64,000 nucleotides of DNA, from positions 310,001 to 374,000 of the forward strand of contig CBDCHP010000012.1 of assembly GCA_965217265.1 (NCBI GenBank), written 5' to 3'. Shown here piece by piece: positions 52,750 through 61,242 of this stretch. This DNA is from JAGRGG01 sp965217265 (lineage in GTDB: Bacteria > Pseudomonadota > Alphaproteobacteria > Geminicoccales > Geminicoccaceae). Position numbers and translations under genes: made by a program. Numbering within the stretch: the first letter of the stretch is position 1; each line of letters opens with the position of its first letter. The notes under the pieces were generated by a model that was not told the origin of the DNA, searched no databases, and saw nothing but the letters and a program-made list of their open reading frames with translations.

Positions 52750-54000
52750 CTAGTGCGCCACCGCCGCCGCCGCGGCCTCGTCGATCAGGCGGCCGGTTCG
52801 AAAGCGCTCCAGCGTGAAGGGGGCGTTGATCGCGTGCGGCTCGCCGGTCGCCAGCGTGTGGGCGAAGACGTGCGCCGAGCCCGGCGTCGCCTTGAAGCCG
52901 CCCGTGCCCCAGCCGCAATTGACGAACAGGTTCTCAACGGGCGTCTTGCCGATGATCGGGCTCCGATCGGGGGTGACGTCGACGATGCCGCCCCACTGGC
53001 GCAGCATCCGGCAGCGCGAGAAGATCGGGAACAGTTCGAGGATCGCCTGGAGCGTGTCCTCGACGACGTGCAGCCCACCGCGCTGGCTGTAGGAGACGTA
53101 TTGGTCGGTGCCGGCACCGATGACGAGTTCGCCCTTGTCCGACTGGCTGATGTAGGCGTGGACCGAGTTCGACATGACGACGCAAGGAAAGACCGGCTTC
53201 ATCGGCTCGGAGACCAGGGCCTGCAACGGCACGCTCTCCAGGGGCATCGAGAAGCCCGCCATGTTGCACAGGACCGAAGTGTGCCCCGCCGCGACGATGC
53301 CGACGCGCTTGGCCCGGATCGGCCCCTTGGTCGTCTGCACGCCGGCCACCTTGCCGTTCTCGACGTCGATGCCGGTCACCTCGCAGTTCTGGATGACGTC
53401 GACGCCGCGCGCGTCGGCGGCGCGGGCGTAGCCCCAGGCGACCGCGTCGTGGCGCGCCGTGCCGCCGCGCGCCTGGAAGGCGGCGCCGACGACGGGGTAG
53501 CGCATACCCGCGTCGAGCGAGAGGACGGGGCAGATCTCCTTGGCCTCTTCGGGCGTCAGCCATCGATTGTCGACGCCGTTCAGGCGGTTGGCGTAGACGT
53601 GGCGCTTGAGGACCTGGACGTCGTGCGTGTTGTGCGCCAGCATCATCACGCCGCGCGGGCTGAACATGACGTTGTAGTTCAAGTCGGCCGTCAGGCCCTC
53701 CCACAGCTTGACGCTGTGATCGTACAAGGCGGCACTCTCGTCGTAGAGGTAGTTCGAGCGGATGATCGTCGTGTTGCGCCCGGTGTTGCCGCCGCCGAGC
53801 CAGCCCTTCTCCAGGACCGCGACGTCGGTGATGCCGTGCTCTTTTGCGAGGTAGTGCGCCGTGCCGAGCCCGTGCCCGCCGGCGCCGACGATGATCGTGT
53901 CGTAGGCCGGCTTGGGCTCCGGGCTGCGCCAGGCGCTCTGCCACTTCTCGTGGTTGGTGAGCGCGTTGCGCGCGAGCGAGAAGATCGAGTAGCGCTGCAT
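52750..54000 (-). CDS. soxB: Sarcosine oxidase subunit beta
   Basis: A 416-residue flavoprotein. FAD fold YDTIIVGAGGHGLGTAHYLA, then TARHDAVAWGYARAAD, whose His184 aligns with the covalent FMN histidine of heterotetrameric sarcosine oxidases, and CGWGTGGFKATPGS near the end. It oxidises the amine in the active site with SoxA, SoxD and SoxG. The start at ATG 54000 (MQRYSIFSLARNAL) is the normal family start. It heads soxBDAG, divergent from the regulator gene. Confidence 0.93.
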   Translation of the reverse strand: MQRYSIFSLARNALTNHEKWQSAWRSPEPKPAYDTIIVGAGGHGLGTAHYLAKEHGITDVAVLEKGWLGGGNTGRNTTIIRSNYLYDESAALYDHSVKLWEGLTADLNYNVMFSPRGVMMLAHNTHDVQVLKRHVYANRLNGVDNRWLTPEEAKEICPVLSLDAGMRYPVVGAAFQARGGTARHDAVAWGYARAADARGVDVIQNCEVTGIDVENGKVAGVQTTKGPIRAKRVGIVAAGHTSVLCNMAGFSMPLESVPLQALVSEPMKPVFPCVVMSNSVHAYISQSDKGELVIGAGTDQYVSYSQRGGLHVVEDTLQAILELFPIFSRCRMLRQWGGIVDVTPDRSPIIGKTPVENLFVNCGWGTGGFKATPGSAHVFAHTLATGEPHAINAPFTLERFRTGRLIDEAAAAAVAH

Positions 54001-54182
54001 GCCAACCCCTGCCGACGACGGCCCGCGAAACGGTGTGGATGTCCTCATACTTAGCGGCGTCGAAGCCGCTTTGGAGGGGGCGACGCCGGCTTTCGCGTTT
54101 GCGCTAAATCGCCGGCTATGGTGCTTTTGCCACACGCTCCCTAGATGAGGGTGCGAACGAAGACCCTTGAAAGGGGTGAGGG

Positions 54183-55178
54183 ATGGAAACGGCGGCGAAC
54201 GGCAAGGACGTCGCGGGCGGCGAGACGATCCTGTTTCTGCTCGTGCCCGAGTTCTCGATGCTCTCGTTCACGAGCGCCATCGAGCCCTTGCGCCTCGCCA
54301 ACCGCGCCGCCAGCAAACCGCTCTACGCCTGGAAGCTCCTGTCCAAGGACGGGGGGCCGGTCAGGGCCTCGAACGGGGTCGAGGTCAAGGCCGACGCGCC
54401 GATCGCCGAGGTCGCCTTCAAGCCGGGCGAGCCCTTGCCGCTCGTCTGCCTCGTCTCGGGCGTCGGCGGCGAGCGCTACCAGGACAAGGACGTGTTCGCC
54501 TGGCTCAGGCGCTTCGATCGCCACGGTGCGGTGATCGGCGCCCTTTGCACCGGCGCCCACATCCTGGCCCGGGCCGGGCTCATTACCGACCACCGCTGCA
54601 CGATCCACTGGGAGAACCTGCCGGGCTTCGTCGAGGCCTTCCCCGACATCGACGTGGCGAGCGACCTGTTCGAGGTCGATCGCAACCGCTTCACCTGCTC
54701 AGGGGGCACGGCGCCCCTGGACTTGATGCTCACCCGGATATCCGAGACGCACGGCGACGAGTTGGCGACCAAGGTCTCCGAGCAGTGCCTGCTCGATCGC
54801 ATCCGCGGCCCGCAGGACCGGCAGCGGATGCCGATCCGCCTGCGCCTCGGCGTGCACCACCCCAAGCTGATCCTGGGGATCGAGCTGATGGAGGCCAACA
54901 TCGAGGAGCCGCTCAGCCAGGAGATGCTGGCATCCTACGTCGGCCTCTCACGCCGGCAGTTGGAGCGGCTGTTTCGCCGCCACCTCGGCCGCACCCCGGC
55001 GCAGTACTACCTCGAACTGAGACTGGAGCGCTCGCGCCACCTCCTCTACCAGACCGACCTGCCGATCATGAACATCGCCTGCGCCTGCGGCTTCGTCTCG
55101 GCGTCGCACTTCTCGACCTGCTATCGGCAGATGTACGGCAAGACCCCGCGCATGGAGCGCAGCGAGGCGCCGGTGTGA
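54183..55178 (+). CDS. GlxA-family AraC regulator (GbdR-like)
   Basis: A 331-residue regulator. Residues about 15-190 are a DJ-1/PfpI-like domain (FLLVPEFSMLSFTSAIEPLRLAN, GALCTGAHILARAGL with the nucleophile-like cysteine). Residues about 225-325 are an AraC HTH domain (LASYVGLSRRQLERLFRRHL, ACGFVSASHFSTCYR). GbdR of Pseudomonas has this architecture and activates glycine-betaine and sarcosine catabolism. Its divergent position to soxBDAG supports the same job. Its TGA is the left end of repeat copy E. Confidence 0.88.
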   Translation: METAANGKDVAGGETILFLLVPEFSMLSFTSAIEPLRLANRAASKPLYAWKLLSKDGGPVRASNGVEVKADAPIAEVAFKPGEPLPLVCLVSGVGGERYQDKDVFAWLRRFDRHGAVIGALCTGAHILARAGLITDHRCTIHWENLPGFVEAFPDIDVASDLFEVDRNRFTCSGGTAPLDLMLTRISETHGDELATKVSEQCLLDRIRGPQDRQRMPIRLRLGVHHPKLILGIELMEANIEEPLSQEMLASYVGLSRRQLERLFRRHLGRTPAQYYLELRLERSRHLLYQTDLPIMNIACACGFVSASHFSTCYRQMYGKTPRMERSEAPV

Positions 55179-55308
55179 CGCTTCGCGTGCGCTGACGCGC
55201 GGTTTTTCTTTTCTCTTTTTTGTCCTTGTCCGAGATTGGCCCTCGGCGTTGCGGCCAGTCTCCTGCGTTAACACTGGCAAAAAACGCGCCAGCGGACGCG
55301 AAGCGTTC
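55176..55308. repeat. Dispersed palindromic element, copy E (full, shorter)
   Basis: A 133-bp copy beginning on the regulator stop (TGACGCTTCGCGTGCGC) and ending GCGGACGCGAAGCGTTC, 17 nt before the next gene start. Its core is in the opposite orientation to copies A and F: the reverse strand reads CCAGTGTTAACGCAGGAG. The T tract lies at about 55203-55221. Here the two flanking genes run in the same direction. Confidence 0.83.
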
Positions 55309-55325
55309 ATCTTGAAGGCACGCCC

Positions 55326-55550
55326 ATGCACCGCCCCGACCGGCTCATCGGCTTTCTGCTCAAGAACTGCCTGCTCGGCGTCGCCGTCGGCTGGGGCCTC
55401 TTGGGCGATCTGCTCGCCACGGCCGAGAATGCCTGGATCCCCTTGGCGCTGGGCGGCATGGGCTTCGCCGTCACGTTCGGCAGCGTCGCGATGGGTACCG
55501 CCGTGTTCCTGCTGCCCAAGGACGCCCCGGACGGGCAGGGCCGCGACTGA
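55326..55550 (+). CDS. Small membrane protein, 74 aa, two helices
   Basis: Starts MHRPDRLIGFLLKNCLLGV. Two hydrophobic segments (about 8-27 and 40-62) suggest a two-pass inner-membrane protein; the tail is charged (PKDAPDGQGRD). The ORF lies 17 nt after repeat copy E and 25 nt before the ICMT-like gene, so it is probably the first gene of a two-gene unit. Family not recognised, though similar short alphaproteobacterial proteins are common. Confidence 0.65.
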   Translation: MHRPDRLIGFLLKNCLLGVAVGWGLLGDLLATAENAWIPLALGGMGFAVTFGSVAMGTAVFLLPKDAPDGQGRD

Positions 55551-55575
55551 CCACGAACAGGAGAGGAACGATGCC

Positions 55576-56067
55576 GTGGCCCCGCATCGAGACGACCCAT
55601 CGGCACGCGACGTCGCGGGCGTCGTCGCGCCGCCGCCGCTGCTCTACGCCGGTACCCTGATCTTAGGCTTCGGTCTCGACGCGCTCCTCGGGACGGGCGG
55701 GATCGGGCTGCCGACACCGCTGCGCTGGACCCTCGCGGGCGCCCTCTTCGCCGCCGCCCTGACGATCGCCGTGCTCGCCATAGGCCGGTTTCACCGGGCC
55801 GGCACCAGCGTGCCGCCGTCGCGGCCGGCAACCGCGCTCGTGACGGACGGGATCTACGCCCACACCCGCAACCCGATGTATGTCGGCCTCGCCCTGCTCT
55901 ACGCCGCAATGGCACTCGCCGCGGACGCGCCGGTGGCGCTCGTACTCCTCGCCCCCTTGCTCCTCGTCGTGCGCCACGGCGTGATCGCCCGCGAGGAGCG
56001 CTACATGGCGGCCAAGTTCGGCGACGCCTACGAGCGCTACAAGGCGTCGGTCCGGCGCTGGATCTAG
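55576..56067 (+). CDS. Isoprenylcysteine carboxylmethyltransferase-like membrane protein
   Basis: A 163-residue membrane protein with about four helices. GIYAHTRNPMYVGLALLYAA and EERYMAAKFGDAYERYKASVRRW are the SAM-binding core of ICMT/PEMT-type methyltransferases. The GTG start at 55576 is in frame and has AGGAGAGG upstream; the nearby ATG at 55571 is out of frame. The methylated substrate is unknown; in bacteria it is usually a lipid-like or small hydrophobic compound. Confidence 0.82.
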   Translation: MAPHRDDPSARDVAGVVAPPPLLYAGTLILGFGLDALLGTGGIGLPTPLRWTLAGALFAAALTIAVLAIGRFHRAGTSVPPSRPATALVTDGIYAHTRNPMYVGLALLYAAMALAADAPVALVLLAPLLLVVRHGVIAREERYMAAKFGDAYERYKASVRRWI

Positions 56068-56268
56068 CGCGTGTTGCCCGAACATCGGTTCATGCCAGGC
56101 GTGTTATGCCGGATGCCGCATCGCGCCTCGGTGACGCCCAAGGGTGGGACCGACACGGCGCCGAACCCGAAGCGGACGTTGCCGCCGGCTGATCCGATCG
56201 GCTCGAATGCGGACGAAGGGGCAATACGGGTATTGAGCTTTCGTCGCATCTTTGATGGCCCCTCAAGA

Positions 56269-57156
56269 TTAAGCGGAATGTCGTCCGTCCAGACGGGACG
56301 AGACTGCCTTGTGCTCCTTCGGCGGTACTTTGAACATCCGCTTGTATTCCCGGCTGAACTGCGAGGGGCTCGCATAGCCGACCCCAAACGCGACCGACGT
56401 CACGGGGTTGCCGTTCGCCAGCCGACGCTGTGCGTCCAGGAGCCGGACATGCCGCTGATAGGCAAGCGGGCTCAATCCCGTGATGACTTTGAAGTGGCGA
56501 TGGAACGAGGTCTGACTCATACCGACCGCGGCGGCGAGTGCGTCCACGCGCATCGGCCCCGCCGCGTTCGCCTTAATCCACTCGGCCGCCGTCCGGATCG
56601 CCGCGACATTACCCTGCCCCTCGGCGATCCGGCGCAGCGTGCTACCCTGAGGGCCATTCAAGAGACGGTACAGGAGTTCTCGCTCCGCGAGGGGTGCCAG
56701 AATCGGCACATCACAGGGAGCGAAAACTAAGCGGACAAGCCGGCCCATGCTCTCGCGGATGTCGGCGCTGGCGGAGCCGACCGTAAAAGGGGGCATATCT
56801 TGCGTCGCGACGTCGGGCATATCGAACAGGACGCTCGTCACGATGCCGGGATCTAATGTCAACCCAACGCCGAGATAGGGTTCCTTTGGAGACGCTCTGC
56901 GAACCTCGTAGCGAAACGGCAGGCCAAGGATCGAGACGGCGCAGTCGCCGGGGCCGAGATCATAGGTTCCGCCGGCGATCGTCATCCGCTTCGCCCCTTG
57001 CAGCACGACGTAGAACTTCGGCGCGAACATGGCCGGCTCGCTGCCCGTGGGCCTGATCGCGGACCAGAGCCCTAGCCGCGGAACAGCTGTTTCCGCGCCG
57101 GCGCATCTGAGACCGGCGAACCGCGCCAAGGGAGCGATCGTTCCGTCGTCGAGCAT
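56269..57156 (-). CDS. AraC-family regulator with AraC N-terminal domain
   Basis: A 295-residue regulator. Residues about 20-175 form the AraC_N type sensor (YVVLQGAKRMTIAGGTYDLG, YLGVGLTLDPGIVTSVLF). Residues about 195-285 are two HTH motifs (ALAAAVGMSQTSFHRHFK, AFGVGYASPSQFSREYKRMF). It is divergent from an SDR gene (107-bp gap), a common regulator-target pair. Codon and base use are slightly less GC-rich than the chromosome around, hinting at acquisition of the pair. Confidence 0.87.
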   Translation of the reverse strand: MLDDGTIAPLARFAGLRCAGAETAVPRLGLWSAIRPTGSEPAMFAPKFYVVLQGAKRMTIAGGTYDLGPGDCAVSILGLPFRYEVRRASPKEPYLGVGLTLDPGIVTSVLFDMPDVATQDMPPFTVGSASADIRESMGRLVRLVFAPCDVPILAPLAERELLYRLLNGPQGSTLRRIAEGQGNVAAIRTAAEWIKANAAGPMRVDALAAAVGMSQTSFHRHFKVITGLSPLAYQRHVRLLDAQRRLANGNPVTSVAFGVGYASPSQFSREYKRMFKVPPKEHKAVSSRLDGRHSA

Positions 57157-57263
57157 GAGCTTTGAGATGGGCCTCTGGCAGGATCAGACAAGTACTGGGC
57201 AGGATCGCGGCTGACGTGGTCTTCTCGGCACCGATATGGAGGCGCAAAGAGAAGGAGACCAAC

Positions 57264-58010
57264 ATGGCAGACACGAGGAACGCTCTGATCACGGGCGCGA
57301 ACAAGGGGATCGGCTTTGCCATCGCCCGCCAGCTTGGCGCCAAGGGCTACAAAATCTGGCTCGGCTGCCGCGACGAAGGCCGTGGCAACCGTGCCGCGGT
57401 CAATTTGCGCGCAGACGGTATCGAGGCCGAGCCGATGCTGATCGACGTCACCGATGACGCTGGCGTCCAGACAGCGGCCGAGGCCCTATCGGACAAGGTC
57501 GAGGCACTCGACGTTCTGGTGAACAACGCCGGGATGCACTACGGTTTCACGCCGCCGACCGCCGAAGAGCCGCTCGATCAGATGGCCACGATGTTCGAGG
57601 TCAACGCCCTCGGCGCCGTTCGCGTTACGCGGGCATTTTTGCCGCTTCTGCGGCGGGCGGAGGCGGCCAGGATTGTGATGATGAGCAGTGGGCTGGGATC
57701 GCTGTCCTCTACCATGGACCTGACCAGCGAGAACTGGACCGTGCCTATGGCCGGGTACTGCGCATCAAAGGCGGCGCTCAACATGTTCATGGCGAAATTC
57801 GCCAAGGATCTCGCTCCCGAGGGCATCAAGGTGAACGCCGCCGATCCCGGACTGACCGCCACCGACCTAACCGGCGGCATGGGAGACCGCACGCCCGAGC
57901 AGGCCGCCCGCGTCGCCGTCGCGCTTGCCACGCTCGGACCCCTGGGTCCGACCAGCGGGTTCTACTATGGCGGTGATCTGGACGAGGGCCTTTCACGCCA
58001 TCGTTGGTGA
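57264..58010 (+). CDS. Short-chain dehydrogenase/reductase
   Basis: A 248-residue classical SDR. NAD(P) motif NALITGANKGIGFAIARQLG, LVNNAGMHYG, catalytic Ser in IVMMSSGLGSLSS and YCASK (YxxxK). The C-terminal INTAADPGL is replaced by VNAADPGLTATDLTGG, normal for this carbonyl-reductase-like group. The start at ATG 57264 has AGGAG before it. Substrate unknown; the divergent AraC regulator probably controls it. Confidence 0.9.
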   Translation: MADTRNALITGANKGIGFAIARQLGAKGYKIWLGCRDEGRGNRAAVNLRADGIEAEPMLIDVTDDAGVQTAAEALSDKVEALDVLVNNAGMHYGFTPPTAEEPLDQMATMFEVNALGAVRVTRAFLPLLRRAEAARIVMMSSGLGSLSSTMDLTSENWTVPMAGYCASKAALNMFMAKFAKDLAPEGIKVNAADPGLTATDLTGGMGDRTPEQAARVAVALATLGPLGPTSGFYYGGDLDEGLSRHRW

Positions 58011-58187
58011 TCCGTCACATGACCCTAAGGTCATGGAAGGGCTCGACACTGCCGTTCGCTGCACCTTGAACTAAGGTTTGCTTTGAAAGCGACGGCAGCG
58101 ATCCATTTGGTTACTGGAACTTCTCATGATGTCTTGACAAATTTATTTGTGAAATTTGACGACGCGCATTTCGCCCCTAAAATTCCC

Positions 58188-58965
58188 GAGGGTCTCAGGC
58201 TAGCATAGACCGGAGGTCGCCGATCTTGTCGTTGCCGCCGAAGCGGGCGAACAGCGCGATCGAGGCGTCCACCATGCGCACGGCCTTGGAGACCACGATC
58301 GACCGGCGCCGAAAGCGGGCGAGCCAGTGCCGCTGGCGGGCGTGGTCGCGCTCGATGCCGTGGGTCTCCTTTTTGCCGACGTAGAGCCGGCCTTGGGGGA
58401 TCGCCTTCTCGTAGGCGGCCCAGTCGTCGGTGCAGTAGAGCCGCACGCCCCAGCGCTTCAGGCGCTTGAGAAGGCGTTCAAGGGTGGCTCGGTCACGACC
58501 CCCCAGCTCCCAGTCGATGAGCCGTCCCGTAGCACGATCCCGAGCCTTCCAGACCCACAGCTTGTTCGGCTTTTTTTGAGGTAGTGCCACATCTCGTCCA
58601 GCTCGACCACGACGGCACGGCCTTCGGGCTCGGGCTTTTGCGCGTAGACTTCCGCAAAGCGCTCGATCCAGGCCTGCACCGTGGGGGTCGACACCCCGAG
58701 CAGCTTGGCGGTGCGGTTCATCGAGACGCCGCTGAGGTAGAGCAGCACCGCTTCCACCTTGAGCCGCAGCGGCATCCCGCGCGGCGGGGTGTCGGTGAAG
58801 TTCAGCCCGCAGCCCTTGCAGCGGTAGCGTTGCTTGCCGCGCATGAACCCGTTCTTGACGTGCTCCTCGCCCCCGCACCCCTTGCACCGTAGCCCCATCC
58901 AACCCGCCCCGTCCGCCGTTCCCTGGCCGACGGATATGGGCGGTCTATGCCAAGCTCAAACCCTC
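58188..58965 (-). mobile_element. Complete IS1-family insertion sequence
   Basis: A 778-bp element. Imperfect terminal inverted repeats of about 25 bp start GAGGGTCTCAGG at 58188 and, reverse-complemented, GAGGGTTTGAGC at 58965; both continue to CATAGACCG. It is flanked by an 8-bp direct repeat AAATTCCC (58180-58187 and 58966-58973), the target duplication typical of IS1. The encoded transposase is complete. The clean duplication shows a recent insertion, in the intergenic region after the SDR gene. Confidence 0.9.
58195..58898 (-). CDS. IS1-family transposase, programmed -1 frameshift
   Basis: Two frames joined at a run of seven A on the coding strand (58577-58571). The first frame (from ATG 58898) has an InsA zinc-finger/HTH part: CKGCGGEEHVKNGF, GKQRYRCKGCGLNF, LLGVSTPTVQAWIERF. 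The second frame continues KLWVWKARDRATG with the DDE residues: VELDEMW, LYCTDDWAAYE and THGIERDHARQRHWLARFRR. The fused product is about 234 residues, like IS1 InsAB. Without the shift the first frame ends as a 146-aa product. Confidence 0.87.
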
Positions 58966-59153
58966 AAATTCCCAAGCCTTGAGTGACTCTCAATGATAAA
59001 ACGCACGACGAACGCATCCGCCCGTGCCTACGGGGCACCGCCGCGTGCGGCACGCCATGAACTCCGGCCGTGACAGTGCTTCGGCGGCGGCGCCACGCAA
59101 CACACCACCAGCGTCTGCTCAGCCGGCGTATCGTCGGGGCGACGGCTCTACCC

Positions 59154-61073
59154 TCAAAACCGCAGGCGTCCGCCGAGGCTGACGCCGGCTTCGGTCCCGG
59201 CCGCGTCGGTGCCCACGAGGCCGAGGCCGGTGGTGAGGTCGAACGTCTCGGATAAGTGCAAAGCCCCGTTCAGGTTGAGGACGGCGCGCGTCGCCTCGTC
59301 GCGCGGCACGACGGCGTCGCCCGCACCGCCGGCGTCGCTGACCCGCACCTTGAGGTCGTCGCGGCCGAAGGTACGCTCAAAGCCGAGATCGCCGCCAAAC
59401 GTGAGCGTCCGGCCGCGGCCGAGGTCGATCGGTCGTAGGGCGACGCCGAGGCCGAGGCCGCCCAGGACCTCGCTCACCGATGCGGCGTCGTAGCGCACCG
59501 GCCCGAGGTAGGCGTCGTCGAGGGTGTAGCCCTCGACCGCTTGGCGCCGCCAGCCGAGTTCGGCCCACGGGCGCAGCGCGACGCCGCCGGCCCAGAACGG
59601 CAGCGTCAGGCGCGTGCCGAGCGCGCTCGCGCGCCCGCCGTAGCCGGTCCGGCCGTAGCCGCCGACGACCTCGTCCAGGTCGCGCCGCTCGAAGGCTTGC
59701 GCCGTCGTCGTGACCCTGGTCGTGACGTCGAAGCCGGCCACCTCTTGTCGGGCGTAGAGGGCGAACGCCTCGGCGTCGAGTTCGGTCGTCTGGCGGGCGA
59801 GGCGCTTGTCGCTCGCCGTCGCCCCGCCGTAGCGGCCGAAGGCGAAGCCGAGCGTTTGACCCTCGCGGCGCAGCTCGAAGGCGGCGCCGCCCTCCTCGGG
59901 CGCTTGCACGGCGGCGAAGCCGGCCCGGCTCGGGTCGGCACCTTCCGCGGGCGCCGGATCGCCGAGCGGGACGGCGACGAGGCCGAGCCCGGAGTCGTCG
60001 GCCAGGGACGCGGCGACCACGCCCCCGGCGTCCAGATCTTCCTCTAGGCGCGCCTGTGCCGCGGCCCCGGCGTCGAGCGCGTTGGCCCAGTCCCAGCCGC
60101 GGGTCAGGTAGTGCTGGAATACCTGCCCGATAATGTCCTGCCCGTGCTGGGTCAGGTGCTGCTCGTCGGCCCAGAGGTAGCCCGAGGCGGCGTCGAGCTT
60201 GTCCGCCCGCGAGGGGGCGGGGTCGGTGACGTCGGTGAAGCCGAAGCGGCCCGGATCGGCGAAGACGCGCTCGAAGACGGTGTAGAGGTCGACCGCGACC
60301 GTGTTCGCGTTGGCGTTGGCGTTGGCGTAGCCGCGCACGGCGTCGTTCCAGCGCCGCACGTCGTCGGCGAGGCCCCGGCCCCCGAAGCCCGGCGTTCGGT
60401 CCAAGTCGGGCAGCGTCGTGACGAACAGGCGCCGGCCGTCGTTCGCGGCGCCCCGCCCGCGCAGGGCGTCGAGGTTGGCCGCGAAGGTCGCGATCGAGGC
60501 GTCGAGCCGGTCCGCCGGCACCCCCTCGACGTCGTTGGCGCCAAAGGCGACGGCGACGAGGTCGCGATCGTCGATCGTCGCGCCGCCCCCCTCCCGGTCG
60601 AGCTGACGCGCAAAACTGTTGTTCGCGTCGCTCGGATCGTTGCCGCCGAAAGCACCCGAAACGGCGTTGTTGACGACGTTCCCGGCGGTCCCTTCGCGCT
60701 TCAGGTAGCCCGGCCAGCCGGCGATCCCGTCGCGGCTCGCGACCGAGTTCGAATCGCCGAAAACGTGCAGCGTGTCGACCCGCACCTCGGTGACGTTCGC
60801 GGCGTCGGGCAGCGCGAAGGGGTTGGCCGCGCCGAACGGCCCGCCGCTCGGCGCCGGCACGGGCGGCGGCGGCGGCGGACTGCCGCCACCCGACACGTCG
60901 CCGCCATCGGTGTCGCCCCCCCCGGCCGTGCCGGGATCCGTCGCGGGCGGGGGCGGCGGTGCCAGCACCGGCCCGTCGCCGCCCCCGCCCGAGCCGCCGC
61001 AGGCGGCGAGCGACAGGCCGACGGAGCCCAACAGGAGCATCGGCATCAGTTTTTTACGGCGTACCTCAACCAT
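59154..61073 (-). CDS. Lipoprotein-type SGNH hydrolase autotransporter
   Basis: A 639-residue outer-membrane protein. A lipoprotein signal with lipobox LSLAAC (Cys25) is followed by a Gly/Pro linker (30-80). An SGNH/GDSL hydrolase domain (about 100-325) follows: HVFGDSNS (Ser108), VNNAVSGAFGGND, VAFGANDVEG, and WADEQHLTQHGQ with the Asp/His pair. A C-terminal autotransporter beta-barrel (about 380-639) ends GGRLRF, the usual Phe terminus. It resembles EstA-like esterases, but a lipobox on an autotransporter is uncommon. It would display a lipase/esterase on the surface. Confidence 0.83.
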   Translation of the reverse strand: MVEVRRKKLMPMLLLGSVGLSLAACGGSGGGGDGPVLAPPPPPATDPGTAGGGDTDGGDVSGGGSPPPPPPVPAPSGGPFGAANPFALPDAANVTEVRVDTLHVFGDSNSVASRDGIAGWPGYLKREGTAGNVVNNAVSGAFGGNDPSDANNSFARQLDREGGGATIDDRDLVAVAFGANDVEGVPADRLDASIATFAANLDALRGRGAANDGRRLFVTTLPDLDRTPGFGGRGLADDVRRWNDAVRGYANANANANTVAVDLYTVFERVFADPGRFGFTDVTDPAPSRADKLDAASGYLWADEQHLTQHGQDIIGQVFQHYLTRGWDWANALDAGAAAQARLEEDLDAGGVVAASLADDSGLGLVAVPLGDPAPAEGADPSRAGFAAVQAPEEGGAAFELRREGQTLGFAFGRYGGATASDKRLARQTTELDAEAFALYARQEVAGFDVTTRVTTTAQAFERRDLDEVVGGYGRTGYGGRASALGTRLTLPFWAGGVALRPWAELGWRRQAVEGYTLDDAYLGPVRYDAASVSEVLGGLGLGVALRPIDLGRGRTLTFGGDLGFERTFGRDDLKVRVSDAGGAGDAVVPRDEATRAVLNLNGALHLSETFDLTTGLGLVGTDAAGTEAGVSLGGRLRF

Positions 61074-61242
61074 GCGTTTATTGTCCCGACTCGAATAGCG
61101 CGTGAACGGCCGCGTCCCTTAACCTTAGCTTGGGCGGCGGGCAAGCCCGCCCGTGCCCCGCCCGTCTGGCGCAGGCCGGGCGCCGCTGCTAGAAGGGGGC
61201 CGGGATCAGCCGAAATCAGCCAGAGAGGGGGCGTCTGACGCC

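Noticed and set aside
58018..58035. CATGACC-CTAA-GGTCATG hairpin after the SDR gene as terminator
   Set aside because: Perfect 7-bp stem but no T tract, and it lies in a stretch that may be residual coding sequence.
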